Positions 8,186 through 20,054 of a stretch of DNA of 38,406 nt are shown piece after piece; the first letter of the stretch is position 1, and the number at the start of each line of letters is the position of its first letter. Below the pieces are notes generated by a model, which ran no database searches, was not told where the DNA came from, and saw only the letters and a program-made list of their open reading frames with translations. Source of the DNA: Alphaproteobacteria bacterium 41-28 (lineage in GTDB: Bacteria; Pseudomonadota; Alphaproteobacteria; UBA9655); assembly GCA_001897795.1 (NCBI GenBank), contig MKUL01000071.1:1-38406 (forward strand). The letters are read 5' to 3'. The position numbers and the translations under genes are program-made.

Positions 8186-9388
8186 ATGAAAAAATTCAGC
8201 CGGTTTAAAACAAAATTTATAGCCTACACCTTAATTCTTTTATTGGTTTCCAATTCATTTCCACTACATGCAATGCAAAGTGATTCTGATTTAGAAATAT
8301 GGAGTAATGGCACAAACCATGTTAGGTTTACGTGTCCCCCCTGTAAATGTGATAGCCCGGATTGGTGGCAAATATATGGCTATCCTCTTCTAGTTGGTTT
8401 TACAACAACAATAGCTGGTGTAGTCTGTGAAAAATTTTGTAGAATAAGCCCGCGGTTAATCAACTGTTGTGAAAAACTTAACTGGTGTAAAAGGGGTTCC
8501 ACCACGGAAACCACTAAAAAAAAGAAACATAAGGAAAAAACAGACTCAGAATCGTCCTCAGATAGTGAGGCGGAAGATAATCAAATTGACTCGAGGGCTA
8601 ATAAACCTAGCCTATTCACGGGGGAAAAAAAGCATAAGAAATCTCGTCCAAACAGAGAGAACCGTATAAGGCGTATCGAAAAGAAAAGAAAGGAAGAAGC
8701 AGAGAATAATCCGGAATCTTCAGAGGGTGATGCGGATGTTCCGAATTTTTTCTCTCCCAAACCCAAAGGTGTTTTTCCAGGCGCAGTTGATGTTCCTAGA
8801 GAACGGCCTGCTGATATAAATGACGGAATAAACTTACCTCAGAACAAGGACGATAAAGTTAGCAAGGAGACTAAGCCACTTACCAAGACAAAATCTAAGA
8901 AAGCTAGTCCAAACCATAGGAAGAAGCCACGACAAGAAGAAATTGGTAAAGAGGAGAAGCGTTTAAAAGCTGAAGAAGATGAGAACCGCAAAAAAAAGAA
9001 TATTGGATCTTCAGAGGATGTTCCGAATCTTTTCTCTCTCAAATCTAAAAAAGCTAGTCCAAACCGTAGGAAGAAGTCGCACCAACAAGAAGTTGATAAA
9101 GAGGAAAAGCGTTTAGAAGCTGAAGAAGATGAGAGATTAAGACGTGAGGAACAGCAGAAACAACAAAAGATTCTGCAAAAGAAAAAGGCTGAGGAAGAAG
9201 TTCGCTTTAAAAAAGCCCAAGAACAATTCCGCAAAAAGAAGGATATTGGATCTTCAGAGAACAATACTCCGAATGTTCTCTCTCTATCTAAAAAAACTCC
9301 TCCAAACCGTGAGGAGAAACCACAAGAAGAAGTAGTTATCAATATAAATGATGAAGCCCATGATAAGCCTTCCTCAGAACAACAATGA
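8186..9388 (+). CDS. Secreted Lys/Glu-rich repeat protein, unknown function
   Basis: A 400-residue protein starting at ATG 8186 (MKKFSRFKTKF). GGAG at 8173-8176 is placed as its ribosome-binding site, so a start at TTG 8171 is unlikely. Residues 1-30 form a Sec signal peptide (basic start, hydrophobic YTLILLLVSNSF, LHA before MQS). A short Cys-rich stretch (CPPCKC, then a YPLLVGFTTTIAGVVC hydrophobic segment, and CCEKLNWC) precedes about 290 residues of highly charged, probably disordered sequence. Within it a 50-residue unit recurs (KSKKASPNRRKK..., KEEKRL.AEEDE, IGSSEDVPN). The family is not recognised. The signal peptide, Cys pairs and repeats suggest a surface-exposed or exported protein; a host-directed role is only a guess. 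It lies between two minus-strand paralogues of a membrane protein. Confidence 0.7.
   Translation: MKKFSRFKTKFIAYTLILLLVSNSFPLHAMQSDSDLEIWSNGTNHVRFTCPPCKCDSPDWWQIYGYPLLVGFTTTIAGVVCEKFCRISPRLINCCEKLNWCKRGSTTETTKKKKHKEKTDSESSSDSEAEDNQIDSRANKPSLFTGEKKHKKSRPNRENRIRRIEKKRKEEAENNPESSEGDADVPNFFSPKPKGVFPGAVDVPRERPADINDGINLPQNKDDKVSKETKPLTKTKSKKASPNHRKKPRQEEIGKEEKRLKAEEDENRKKKNIGSSEDVPNLFSLKSKKASPNRRKKSHQQEVDKEEKRLEAEEDERLRREEQQKQQKILQKKKAEEEVRFKKAQEQFRKKKDIGSSENNTPNVLSLSKKTPPNREEKPQEEVVININDEAHDKPSSEQQ
8891..9190 (+). repeat. 150-bp in-frame tandem repeat
   Basis: The segment beginning AAATCTAAGAAAGCTAGTCC (8891) recurs as AAATCTAAAAAAGCTAGTCC at 9041, a 150-bp (50-codon) period with high nucleotide identity. 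A degraded third partial copy resumes near 9240 (GATATTGGATCTTCAGAG). Recent duplication within the coding sequence is likely. Confidence 0.7.
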
Positions 9389-9458
9389 TACATCACGCAA
9401 AGATGATGATGATCATAAAAAGAGTTAATTATTTTAAGAAAATAAATGTCAATTTTTA

Positions 9459-9487
9459 TTGATAAATCATTTTCAATTTTGTATACT
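9459..9487 (+). promoter_or_regulatory. Sigma70-type promoter for the Sel1 protein gene
   Basis: TTGATA (9459-9464) and TATACT (9482-9487) are separated by exactly 17 bp, a near-consensus housekeeping promoter about 53 bp upstream of the ATG at 9541. This implies the Sel1 gene is transcribed independently of the preceding gene. Confidence 0.7.
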
Positions 9488-9540
9488 ATAAGGGGTAGAG
9501 ATTATTAGTGTGTTTTTCATACCTATAAGGAGTCAAAGAA

Positions 9541-10095
9541 ATGAATCTACGATCAATTACCATGACGACAGGAATCATTCTAACTGCAGTTTCTTTTTTT
9601 TCCTTACCTGCAGAGTCAATGTATGAAGAGGACCATTTAAGAGAAGAACGTTCTCATTCTTTATCATATCATCCTCTTATAGAAGAAGAACGAGAAGAAT
9701 TGACAGATGCACGGAAATTAGAAGCCGTAACGTATTTGGTAGGAGCTGTAACTACTTCATTAGCAATGGATGCTTACCAAAGAGGGAAACGAAGAATACA
9801 ATCGCCTACTACCTATATAGTATCTACAGAAGAAGATGCTGAAAGGTATTTTGAGGCTGGCATGCAATGCATTCAGAACAAGTCATATAAAGATGCGTTA
9901 GAGTTTTTTAAGATGGCAGCTTATCTGAAACACATCGAGGCTAGATATAACTTAGGTCAACTTTATGAGTATGGGCTTGGAACACCAATATCTTATACAG
10001 AAGCAGCAAAATGGTATGCTGCATCATTGGAACATGAAAAGTCCTCTAAAGCCCATAAGCGCGTTATTAGGAAAGAGCTTAAACAAAGGCACTAA
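9541..10095 (+). CDS. Secreted Sel1-repeat protein
   Basis: A 184-residue protein with a good ribosome-binding site (AAGGAG at 9527-9532) and a near-consensus promoter. Residues 1-26 form a signal peptide (SITMTTGIILTAVSFFSLPAES). Residues about 95-165 carry Sel1-type TPR-like helices: AERYFEAGMQCIQNKSYKDA, LEFFKMAAYLKHIEARYNLG, and LYEYGLGTPISYTEAAKWYA. Sel1 proteins are protein-interaction scaffolds, and secreted ones are common in intracellular bacteria, where several act in host contact. It has only about two repeats, so it is a short member. The middle region (residues 27-90) is acidic and not recognised. A host-facing role is inferred from the signal peptide and neighbourhood only. Confidence 0.75.
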   Translation: MNLRSITMTTGIILTAVSFFSLPAESMYEEDHLREERSHSLSYHPLIEEEREELTDARKLEAVTYLVGAVTTSLAMDAYQRGKRRIQSPTTYIVSTEEDAERYFEAGMQCIQNKSYKDALEFFKMAAYLKHIEARYNLGQLYEYGLGTPISYTEAAKWYAASLEHEKSSKAHKRVIRKELKQRH

Positions 10096-10161
10096 GTAAT
10101 ATATAGTGATTTACTTTTGTATATGATTGAAGGGTTAGTTAGATAATTTCTTGTAGTAAAA

Positions 10162-10190
10162 AGGCGCTAGTCTTTACACTATTAGCGCCT
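10162..10190 (-). terminator. Hairpin, probable terminator for the minus-strand gene
   Basis: AGGCGCTA (10162-10169) and TAGCGCCT (10183-10190) form an 8-bp stem with a 13-nt loop. Read on the minus strand the stem is followed by TTTTT, fitting a terminator for the gene at 10367-10978. On the plus strand no T-run follows, although the hairpin also lies 70 bp after the Sel1 gene. The rest of 10096-10366 holds no gene I can support. Confidence 0.55.
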
Positions 10191-10366
10191 GGTAAGTCAA
10201 GAATTCCGGTTCAAGTTCGCTCTTGCATTAGAGGATCAGACGATCAAAAAAAGGGTGAAAGCATTTATTGAAAACGGTCACCTTCTCTTCTAGAAAAGAC
10301 GCTAATGGTTCATTACATGAGCAAAATTTCGTTTCCCTGGACCAAGAAAGGGGAGAACTCTCACTT

Positions 10367-10978
10367 TCAAGATTTTTTCTTTTTTTGAGTTTCTGGCTTC
10401 TTGGCTGGCTCCGGCCTTGCTTGGAGTTCTTTTTCATATTCCAATACCCGAACCCCAATATCATAGGCTTTTCTCGTGTGTTCGTTCATAAGAAGCGCCG
10501 ATACGAATGGAATTTGAAATAAAAGAAGCCCAAGACCCATGAGAGCGCCTGTCGCTGCTGTTGAAAGAACAAGGGTCAAAAAGGGTTGGTCCCATTTAAA
10601 GGTATATTGTCTTTGAATATTTTTGCAGAATTCATTGGTTTGGTTGACTATATTGTTAAGACGTTGTCTATCTTCTTCAGCCCGTTTAAAAATGGGTGAA
10701 AGGACTTTCGATATATTGTCTTGGTGAGACTGAATAACATTTTGGAAGTGTTGTTCAAGTTGCTCCTTGATGTGTTTTTGAAGACCTTCTTTGATTTCCT
10801 TAGCGTAGTGTTGTTTAATCTCAGAAATTTTATTTCCAACATCTTCCATGTTTTTCTGGTTCAGCTGGCCAAGAGATTTCTGGAGATCAGATTTTATAAT
10901 CTCCAAAGAAATTTCCTTTAGAGCTTCTTTTTCAAGATCTGAGAAGTCTTGGATTGCTTTAGGGTTTGGGTTAGGCAT
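10367..10978 (-). CDS. Coiled-coil membrane protein, intact paralogue
   Basis: A 203-residue protein not recognised by family. Residues about 11-125 are helical and charged with heptad-like spacing (DLEKEALKEISLEIIK, IKEGLQKHIKEQLEQHFQ), suggesting a coiled coil. A long hydrophobic stretch at 131-163 (FLTLVLSTAATGALMGLGLL, then FQIPFVSALL) could make one or two membrane passes. The tail is Lys/Pro-rich (PAKKPETQKKKKS). It has no signal peptide, so the coiled coil is probably cytoplasmic. It is the intact relative of the interrupted gene at 7328-7936, and its C-terminal half aligns residue by residue with that gene. Two copies near a conjugation remnant suggest a mobile-element membrane component, but that is inference. 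Confidence 0.65.
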   Translation of the reverse strand: MPNPNPKAIQDFSDLEKEALKEISLEIIKSDLQKSLGQLNQKNMEDVGNKISEIKQHYAKEIKEGLQKHIKEQLEQHFQNVIQSHQDNISKVLSPIFKRAEEDRQRLNNIVNQTNEFCKNIQRQYTFKWDQPFLTLVLSTAATGALMGLGLLLFQIPFVSALLMNEHTRKAYDIGVRVLEYEKELQARPEPAKKPETQKKKKS

Positions 10979-11071
10979 GAGCTTTCTTTATCTAGAATAT
11001 TTTTAGAGAATTATAATACGCTTCTCTTCTTTCAATCAATCAATAAAATAATTTTAAATTGTTACATATAA

Positions 11072-14000
11072 TTATTCGGAAAAAGATCGAATTTTATTTT
11101 GAAGTCTTGTAACATGGGGTGAATTTGCTGGAAAATGAGATTTTGCAATTTCTAGAGCTTGCTTTAAATAATTTAAAGCTAGAATTTTAAGTTTCTGGGA
11201 TCGTTTTTTATTTTTTCCATGTGCAGTCAATATAGATTTTTTTAAGTATAATCTCCCTAAGTCCTCTAAAATTAAGTAAATATCACAGTGTTTATTTTTT
11301 TGAAATATTTTAAAGGCTCTTCTCATCAAATGTTCAGCGAGTTCCATGTTTCCCTCTAAAAAATAAATTTCTCCTACTTTCCTTAAGACTTGGGCTGTTT
11401 TTATATGACTATCTCCATAATGGTTCTCATAAGCTCTTAGGCCTTCTTCTAGTAGATTTTTAGCTGTTTTAAAATCTCCAGCCTCTTTATAAATGTCACC
11501 TAATTTTATTCGTTCAGAAGATGTTCTAATATTATTATATCCTAATAAATTCGTATGGATGTTTAAACTTCTTGAGAGAACTTCTTTGGCTTTTTTATAA
11601 TTACCTAGTTTTTGATATGTAATTCCTAACTGCCCTAATGTCCAAGCGACATCAATATGGTTATCAGAAAAATGGTTTTTGTAAATAAGAAGACCCTGTT
11701 CAAATAAGTTCTTTGCTTTCTCATAATCTCCTAAGTTTCTATTAGCAATACCTAGATACGTTAAAGCCCATGCAGCACCAGGGTGGCTTTTAGGAATATA
11801 ATTTTTATAAACAAAAAAACTTTGTTCAGCTAAGTTTTTAGCTTTTTCATAATTCCCTTCCCTGATATAAACATTTCCCAAATGAGCTAAGGTCCAAGCA
11901 ATTTCAGTATAATTTTTTGGAAAGTATTTTTTATAAATAAAGAGGCTATGATTGAGCAGATTTTTAGCTTTTTTATGGTCCCCTATCCCTCCATAAACAA
12001 CTCCTAGGTAGGCTAAAGCTCTAGCAAAGCCTATCTGATTTTCAGCAGAATCGTCTTTATAGAAGAGAAGCGCTTCCTCAAGCACCTTTTTAGCCTTTTG
12101 GTGCTCACCAAGCTCCCAGTGGACAATTCCTAAACATACTAAGATGTTTGCGAGTAAATCAAAGTCTTTACAATTTTTAATATTTAAATACGTAATACTT
12201 TTTTCAAGGTATTTTTTAGATTTTATGTAATCGCTTAGGTAATAATAAATTCTTCCTAGTTCGCCATTGAAAGATCCTTTAATAACATACGATAATAGTT
12301 CCTTATGGCTTAAAAATGTTTCACAATGACTAACTAACAATTTCATCTTTTGTAAATCATCTTCGTTGATTGATTGAATAATATAATTTTGGAGAGCCTT
12401 AAAAATTGCATCTAGTAATTGATTATTTTTCTTAAGACTTAATTGCTTTTTTAAATAATCAAGACTTATTGCTTGAGTACTCCTATGAATTGAAAAAACT
12501 GGTATTGAATTAAACGAAGTAAATCCTCCATCCGTAATTAAAGAATATTTTTTTAAATTATATATAAATTTATCAACTATAATATTTCCTTTATATGCAT
12601 CAAGTAAATCTCGCGGGATATTTTGTGAATCAAGAAGACTTACAGCTACTAAAAGCTCCCCAAAATCTTTATGAATACTCATAATTTTCTGCAAAGACAT
12701 TTTAATAAGACTATATCTCGTTTTTTTATAATCACTTATTTCTTTTACAAAATTTACTTGCATAACTTCAAAATCTTTATTAAATTTATTTATATTTTCT
12801 AAGTACTTATAATATGAAGTTCCTGTGGCTTTTAAATAGTAAGCTGCAATTAGAACGTCCAAGGGAAAAGGAGGAATTCTACGTAAAAATTGTTTAGCTT
12901 CTACTTTTTGAGCTGGGGTTAGTTGTTGAGTATTTCCGTCCTCTACAATGTTAAAAAAGAGATTTGACATCTGATTTTGATTAAGTTCTTGAATGGGTAT
13001 GATATCCTTAACTTGAATATTGCTATTTCGTGTTGTTAAAATAATTTTTCCCTCTCCCCACGCATGAGGATCTTGAGGTAAATATTGTTGTATATCTTTA
13101 AATGTCTCAATATTGTCATAAATAAGAAACCAATTTGAGTATGATCTTAAGCGTTCCTTAATAAACTGAATAATTTTCTCTTCTCTTTCTGTAGGATTCT
13201 TAATTGCATTCACTTCCCTCAGTATTTTTTTATATTCTTCTTTCTTAGAAAGAGCGGAAGCCAAACTTTCGAAGGAATTGAAGAGGCTTTCAGGTGTTTC
13301 TGCATTGAACTCCCAAATTATGGGTGATCGTTGAAATTGAGCATACTGTCGAGCGAGTGTTGTTTTTCCCGACCCGCCTATTCCCGCAAGGGCAATAGTT
13401 TGAATGCCCCCACGTCCTTTAAACTTCTCGTTGATTTGAGCTATTAAATTAGAACGATCGAGTAATACAGATTTTGTGGGGAGCATAAGGTCAGATCGAA
13501 TGGAGCTTCCTTGTAAGGGTTCCTGCCAATAATATTGTGTAACCACTATCACTAGGCTAAGGATAAATATAAAAACGCTAGCTAACCCCACTCTCCATTT
13601 TCTATTTTTCAAAAGATAATCTAGTTTGTAGATTAAATTAATTTCTTTTTTTTCTAATCCTTGCTTATTAGGAAAAGATTCAGTCTGTTTAACTATGACA
13701 GAAACTTGAAGAATATTATATTGCTTTTCAAACTCTAAAATATTCTTTTCAAGATTTTCACTGGGAAGGACTTTTTTTAGAATTTCGAAGATTAAAAAAT
13801 AGACATTTTTTTGTTTTAAGAGATACATAAAGTTAGGATTAACGAGCCTTTGACCAATGTCTTTGATATCTTCTTCTTCTAAAAAAAGGAAAAGCACGCG
13901 GTTGTTTGCTTCAAGAGGTTGAAAATCAGAAATTTTAGGAACTACGTAAATGATGTACTCTTCTTTTCGAAAAGTATTGATTATCTTAGGGATGGATTGT

Positions 14001-14467
14001 TGCTTTTTATGAAGCCTGATAGAAACATTAAATCCTACACTTTTTAGGCAAGTCGCAAGAAAATTAAAAAAATCGCTTTTCTGTCCTTCTTCGCTCCAGA
14101 AAATAGTTAAGTAATAAAGACTTTCTGATTGTGTTAACTTTGAAATATCTCTTATGCTTTTTTCAAAAGCCTCGTAGAGGAGAAGGCTTGAATGATACTT
14201 TCTTACAAACGGAAGTTTTTCTGATTTCTCTATAAAATCTATGATACTTTCACGAGAGTTACATCCCAATTTTTGCATTATATTATGTGTATGAAAGTCG
14301 ACTGTTTTCGGAGAGATAGATAAGAAGGAGCTTATCTTTTTAGCTGATCTTCCACTTACAAGAAAGGCGATAATATCTATTTCTCGGCGTGTAAACTTTA
14401 CGCCATTAATAATTTCTAAGCATTCTGTATAAATTTCTTGTGGAAGAAAAATCTCATTTCTTTGCAT
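11072..14467 (-). CDS. LuxR-type HTH / NB-ARC / TPR signalling protein
   Basis: An 1131-residue STAND-class protein. Residues about 22-82 are a LuxR/GerE HTH (FTRREIDIIAFLVSGRSAKK, SPKTVDFHTHNIMQKLG). Residues about 115-235 are an alpha/beta region of unknown type (YYLTIFWSEEGQKSDFF, YIIYVVPKISDF). A single strong hydrophobic segment is at 294-310. An NB-ARC ATPase follows: Walker A GIGGSGKTT (362-370), Walker B-like NWFLIYDNIE, and IILTTRN. From about residue 710 to 1100 there are kinesin-light-chain-type 42-residue TPRs (for example GDYEKAKNLFEQGLLIYKNH). MalT-like regulators have the LuxR domain at the C-terminus; here it is at the N-terminus, with a possible membrane segment next to the ATPase. 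A ligand-sensing transcription regulator or defence-type STAND sensor are both possible. It is divergent from the large effector gene, which it may control. Confidence 0.8.
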   Translation of the reverse strand: MQRNEIFLPQEIYTECLEIINGVKFTRREIDIIAFLVSGRSAKKISSFLSISPKTVDFHTHNIMQKLGCNSRESIIDFIEKSEKLPFVRKYHSSLLLYEAFEKSIRDISKLTQSESLYYLTIFWSEEGQKSDFFNFLATCLKSVGFNVSIRLHKKQQSIPKIINTFRKEEYIIYVVPKISDFQPLEANNRVLFLFLEEEDIKDIGQRLVNPNFMYLLKQKNVYFLIFEILKKVLPSENLEKNILEFEKQYNILQVSVIVKQTESFPNKQGLEKKEINLIYKLDYLLKNRKWRVGLASVFIFILSLVIVVTQYYWQEPLQGSSIRSDLMLPTKSVLLDRSNLIAQINEKFKGRGGIQTIALAGIGGSGKTTLARQYAQFQRSPIIWEFNAETPESLFNSFESLASALSKKEEYKKILREVNAIKNPTEREEKIIQFIKERLRSYSNWFLIYDNIETFKDIQQYLPQDPHAWGEGKIILTTRNSNIQVKDIIPIQELNQNQMSNLFFNIVEDGNTQQLTPAQKVEAKQFLRRIPPFPLDVLIAAYYLKATGTSYYKYLENINKFNKDFEVMQVNFVKEISDYKKTRYSLIKMSLQKIMSIHKDFGELLVAVSLLDSQNIPRDLLDAYKGNIIVDKFIYNLKKYSLITDGGFTSFNSIPVFSIHRSTQAISLDYLKKQLSLKKNNQLLDAIFKALQNYIIQSINEDDLQKMKLLVSHCETFLSHKELLSYVIKGSFNGELGRIYYYLSDYIKSKKYLEKSITYLNIKNCKDFDLLANILVCLGIVHWELGEHQKAKKVLEEALLFYKDDSAENQIGFARALAYLGVVYGGIGDHKKAKNLLNHSLFIYKKYFPKNYTEIAWTLAHLGNVYIREGNYEKAKNLAEQSFFVYKNYIPKSHPGAAWALTYLGIANRNLGDYEKAKNLFEQGLLIYKNHFSDNHIDVAWTLGQLGITYQKLGNYKKAKEVLSRSLNIHTNLLGYNNIRTSSERIKLGDIYKEAGDFKTAKNLLEEGLRAYENHYGDSHIKTAQVLRKVGEIYFLEGNMELAEHLMRRAFKIFQKNKHCDIYLILEDLGRLYLKKSILTAHGKNKKRSQKLKILALNYLKQALEIAKSHFPANSPHVTRLQNKIRSFSE

Positions 14468-14709
14468 AAGCTCTGTAGTTTTTCCATTAATTGCGTCAGC
14501 GGCTAGCGCAAACCCGACCTTTCATAGCTAGATTTATCTTAGATTGTAAAAAATTTAAATAAATTTTTAAAACCACTAAACCTGGTGAATTTTACTAGGT
14601 TTTCAGAATCAAGGATATTTTCCGAGTATCTAACTTAAGAAATTTCCAACAACCTCAACGTGTTTACGAGACCACCTATGTCTAAATAAGGGCTGTGGTT
14701 CATGTAAAA

Positions 14710-14730
14710 AAGAAAGATCTGATCTTTCTT
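14710..14730. promoter_or_regulatory. 10-bp dyad, possible operator
   Basis: AAGAAAGATC (14710-14719) and GATCTTTCTT (14721-14730) are perfect inverted halves around one central base. It lies about 55 bp upstream of the putative -10 of the effector gene, in the space shared with the LuxR-type regulator. It could bind that regulator or another dimeric protein. Confidence 0.4.
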
Positions 14731-14794
14731 AACAAAACTTAAACATAAAAGGGACTATTCACTCATAGGTGATGAAATAATTTTTATAATAAGA

Positions 14795-14814
14795 AGATAT
14801 ATATTAATATATCT
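14795..14814 (+). promoter_or_regulatory. 5'-UTR hairpin adjoining the effector ribosome-binding site
   Basis: AGATATAT and ATATATCT form a perfect 8-bp stem around ATTA, ending one base before the Shine-Dalgarno GGGAG (14815-14819) of the gene starting at 14827. An AU-only stem would melt easily, so a temperature-sensitive or weak translational control is conceivable. Confidence 0.35.
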
Positions 14815-14826
14815 GGGAGAATAAAT

Positions 14827-19335
<4,509 letters not shown>

Positions 19336-19732
19336 TTATTGGCGTTCCTAAACTTATTAGGAGCAAAGTATGAAAATGTTAGTTATACTTAGTCCTCAAA
19401 CTTGTAGGTAAAAGTAAGAGCTTTGCTGGAGGTGATTCATTGGGTTTTAATGGCAATTCTATGATTGCAAATATGTGTGTAAATTTCTTCAAGTTGGAAT
19501 GCCCTTATAGCTTATGATGTTCTTGTCTTGATTCTAAAGTATACGGTAGCGGCCGACAAGGCCGTAGTCCAGTTGGTAACAACCCAGCTGCGGTAATTGT
19601 CCGATTCAACCGTGTAGCGATGCCACAGTTTAGAAAAGTAACGATCTGTTCAGTGCACGCTGATAAAATCTGGCATAAAGCTGAGGTTGGTATATTAGAA
19701 GCACATATCTCTCTAGACTAAGGGGCCTACTG

Positions 19733-19750
19733 TGGGACACTCATGGGACA
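19733..19750 (+). repeat. Two direct TGGGACA repeats, possible integrase arm sites
   Basis: TGGGACA occurs at 19733-19739 and 19744-19750, 11 bp apart (one helical turn, same face). They lie 115 bp from the tRNA-Trp fragment. Tyrosine integrases of tRNA-targeting islands bind such short direct repeats at att sites. The sequence match is suggestive only. Confidence 0.4.
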
Positions 19751-19865
19751 TTTGGAGACAAAAAACAGTAACAAACCTGTATAAGCAGCAGCAAAGAATT
19801 CGATACAAGTTTTTGATTTTATTGATATAATTTGTTAACCTTTGCTATCAGTTAAACATTTCAAC

Positions 19866-19913
19866 CGTCTCCAAAACCGGGGGTTGGGGGTTCGAGTCCC
19901 TCCACTCCTGCCA
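19866..19913 (+). tRNA. 3' fragment of tRNA-Trp (CCA), attR-like island end
   Basis: The stretch CCGTCTCCAAAACCGG, then GGGTTGGGGGTTCGAGTCCC and TCCACTCCTGCCA, matches the tRNA-Trp anticodon loop (anticodon CCA at 19871-19873), variable loop, T-arm, acceptor 3' strand and encoded CCA. No 5' acceptor strand or D-arm precedes it; the upstream sequence is AT-rich and unrelated. The 5' anticodon stem also cannot pair properly. It is therefore a partial copy, as left by an element integrating into the 3' end of tRNA-Trp. Its place upstream of secE is the usual position of tRNA-Trp in proteobacteria. Confidence 0.85.
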
Positions 19914-19941
19914 GTCTTCGCTGCTTTGCAGCTACGACTGG
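19911..19941. repeat. REP-like palindrome overlapping the tRNA CCA end
   Basis: CCAGTC (19911-19916) pairs with GACTGG (19936-19941), and GCTGC pairs with GCAGC around a TTT loop, with symmetric TTC/TAC bulges. It resembles the short extragenic palindromes common in alphaproteobacteria. There is no T-run, so a terminator role is doubtful. Confidence 0.55.
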
Positions 19942-20054
19942 TAACCCAAAAATGATTATGCGAAGTCGAAAGATTCTTTTTGTTTGCTCTTGTAATTCTA
20001 TTTATCTATAAGTATATATTTCTAAGTATATAAATTGAATTATGAGAGAGTAGC

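Larger units (their letters stand above)
14468..14826. other. Divergent intergenic region between the STAND regulator and the effector gene
   Basis: An AT-rich 359-bp region with no credible ORF. It holds a 10-bp dyad (14710-14730), a TATAAT at 14785-14790 that could be the -10 of the effector gene (no convincing -35 at standard spacing), and a hairpin just before the effector's ribosome-binding site (14795-14814). It must also hold the promoter for the minus-strand STAND gene, which I could not pinpoint. Confidence 0.5.
19336..20054. other. 719-bp gap: decayed coding remnants, island end and tRNA fragment
   Basis: AGGAG at 19360-19364 precedes ATG 19371, but this frame stops after 13 codons (MKMLVILSPQTCR). 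Further short open stretches follow in other frames, one of which (about 19538-19722) reads VGNNPAAVIV, loosely reminiscent of the GNPAAV motif of PhzF-like isomerases. These look like a decayed gene, but the family is uncertain. The right half holds two TGGGACA repeats, the tRNA-Trp 3' fragment, and a palindrome, listed separately. No intact gene is seen. Confidence 0.5.

Noticed and set aside
8839..9396. 185-residue minus-strand ORF opposite the Lys/Glu-rich repeat gene
   Set aside because: The Phe/Ser/Cys-rich product is what the antisense of GAA/AAG-rich repeats gives; the plus strand has a ribosome-binding site and signal peptide.
10228..10522. Short ORFs around 10.3 kb on both strands
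   Set aside because: They overlap the intact coiled-coil membrane gene or its 3' flank and lack ribosome-binding sites and motifs.
19561..19620. D-arm-like AGTCCAGTTGGTAACAAC suggesting another tRNA
   Set aside because: No acceptor, anticodon or T-arm can be fitted around it; the stretch reads better as a decayed coding remnant.
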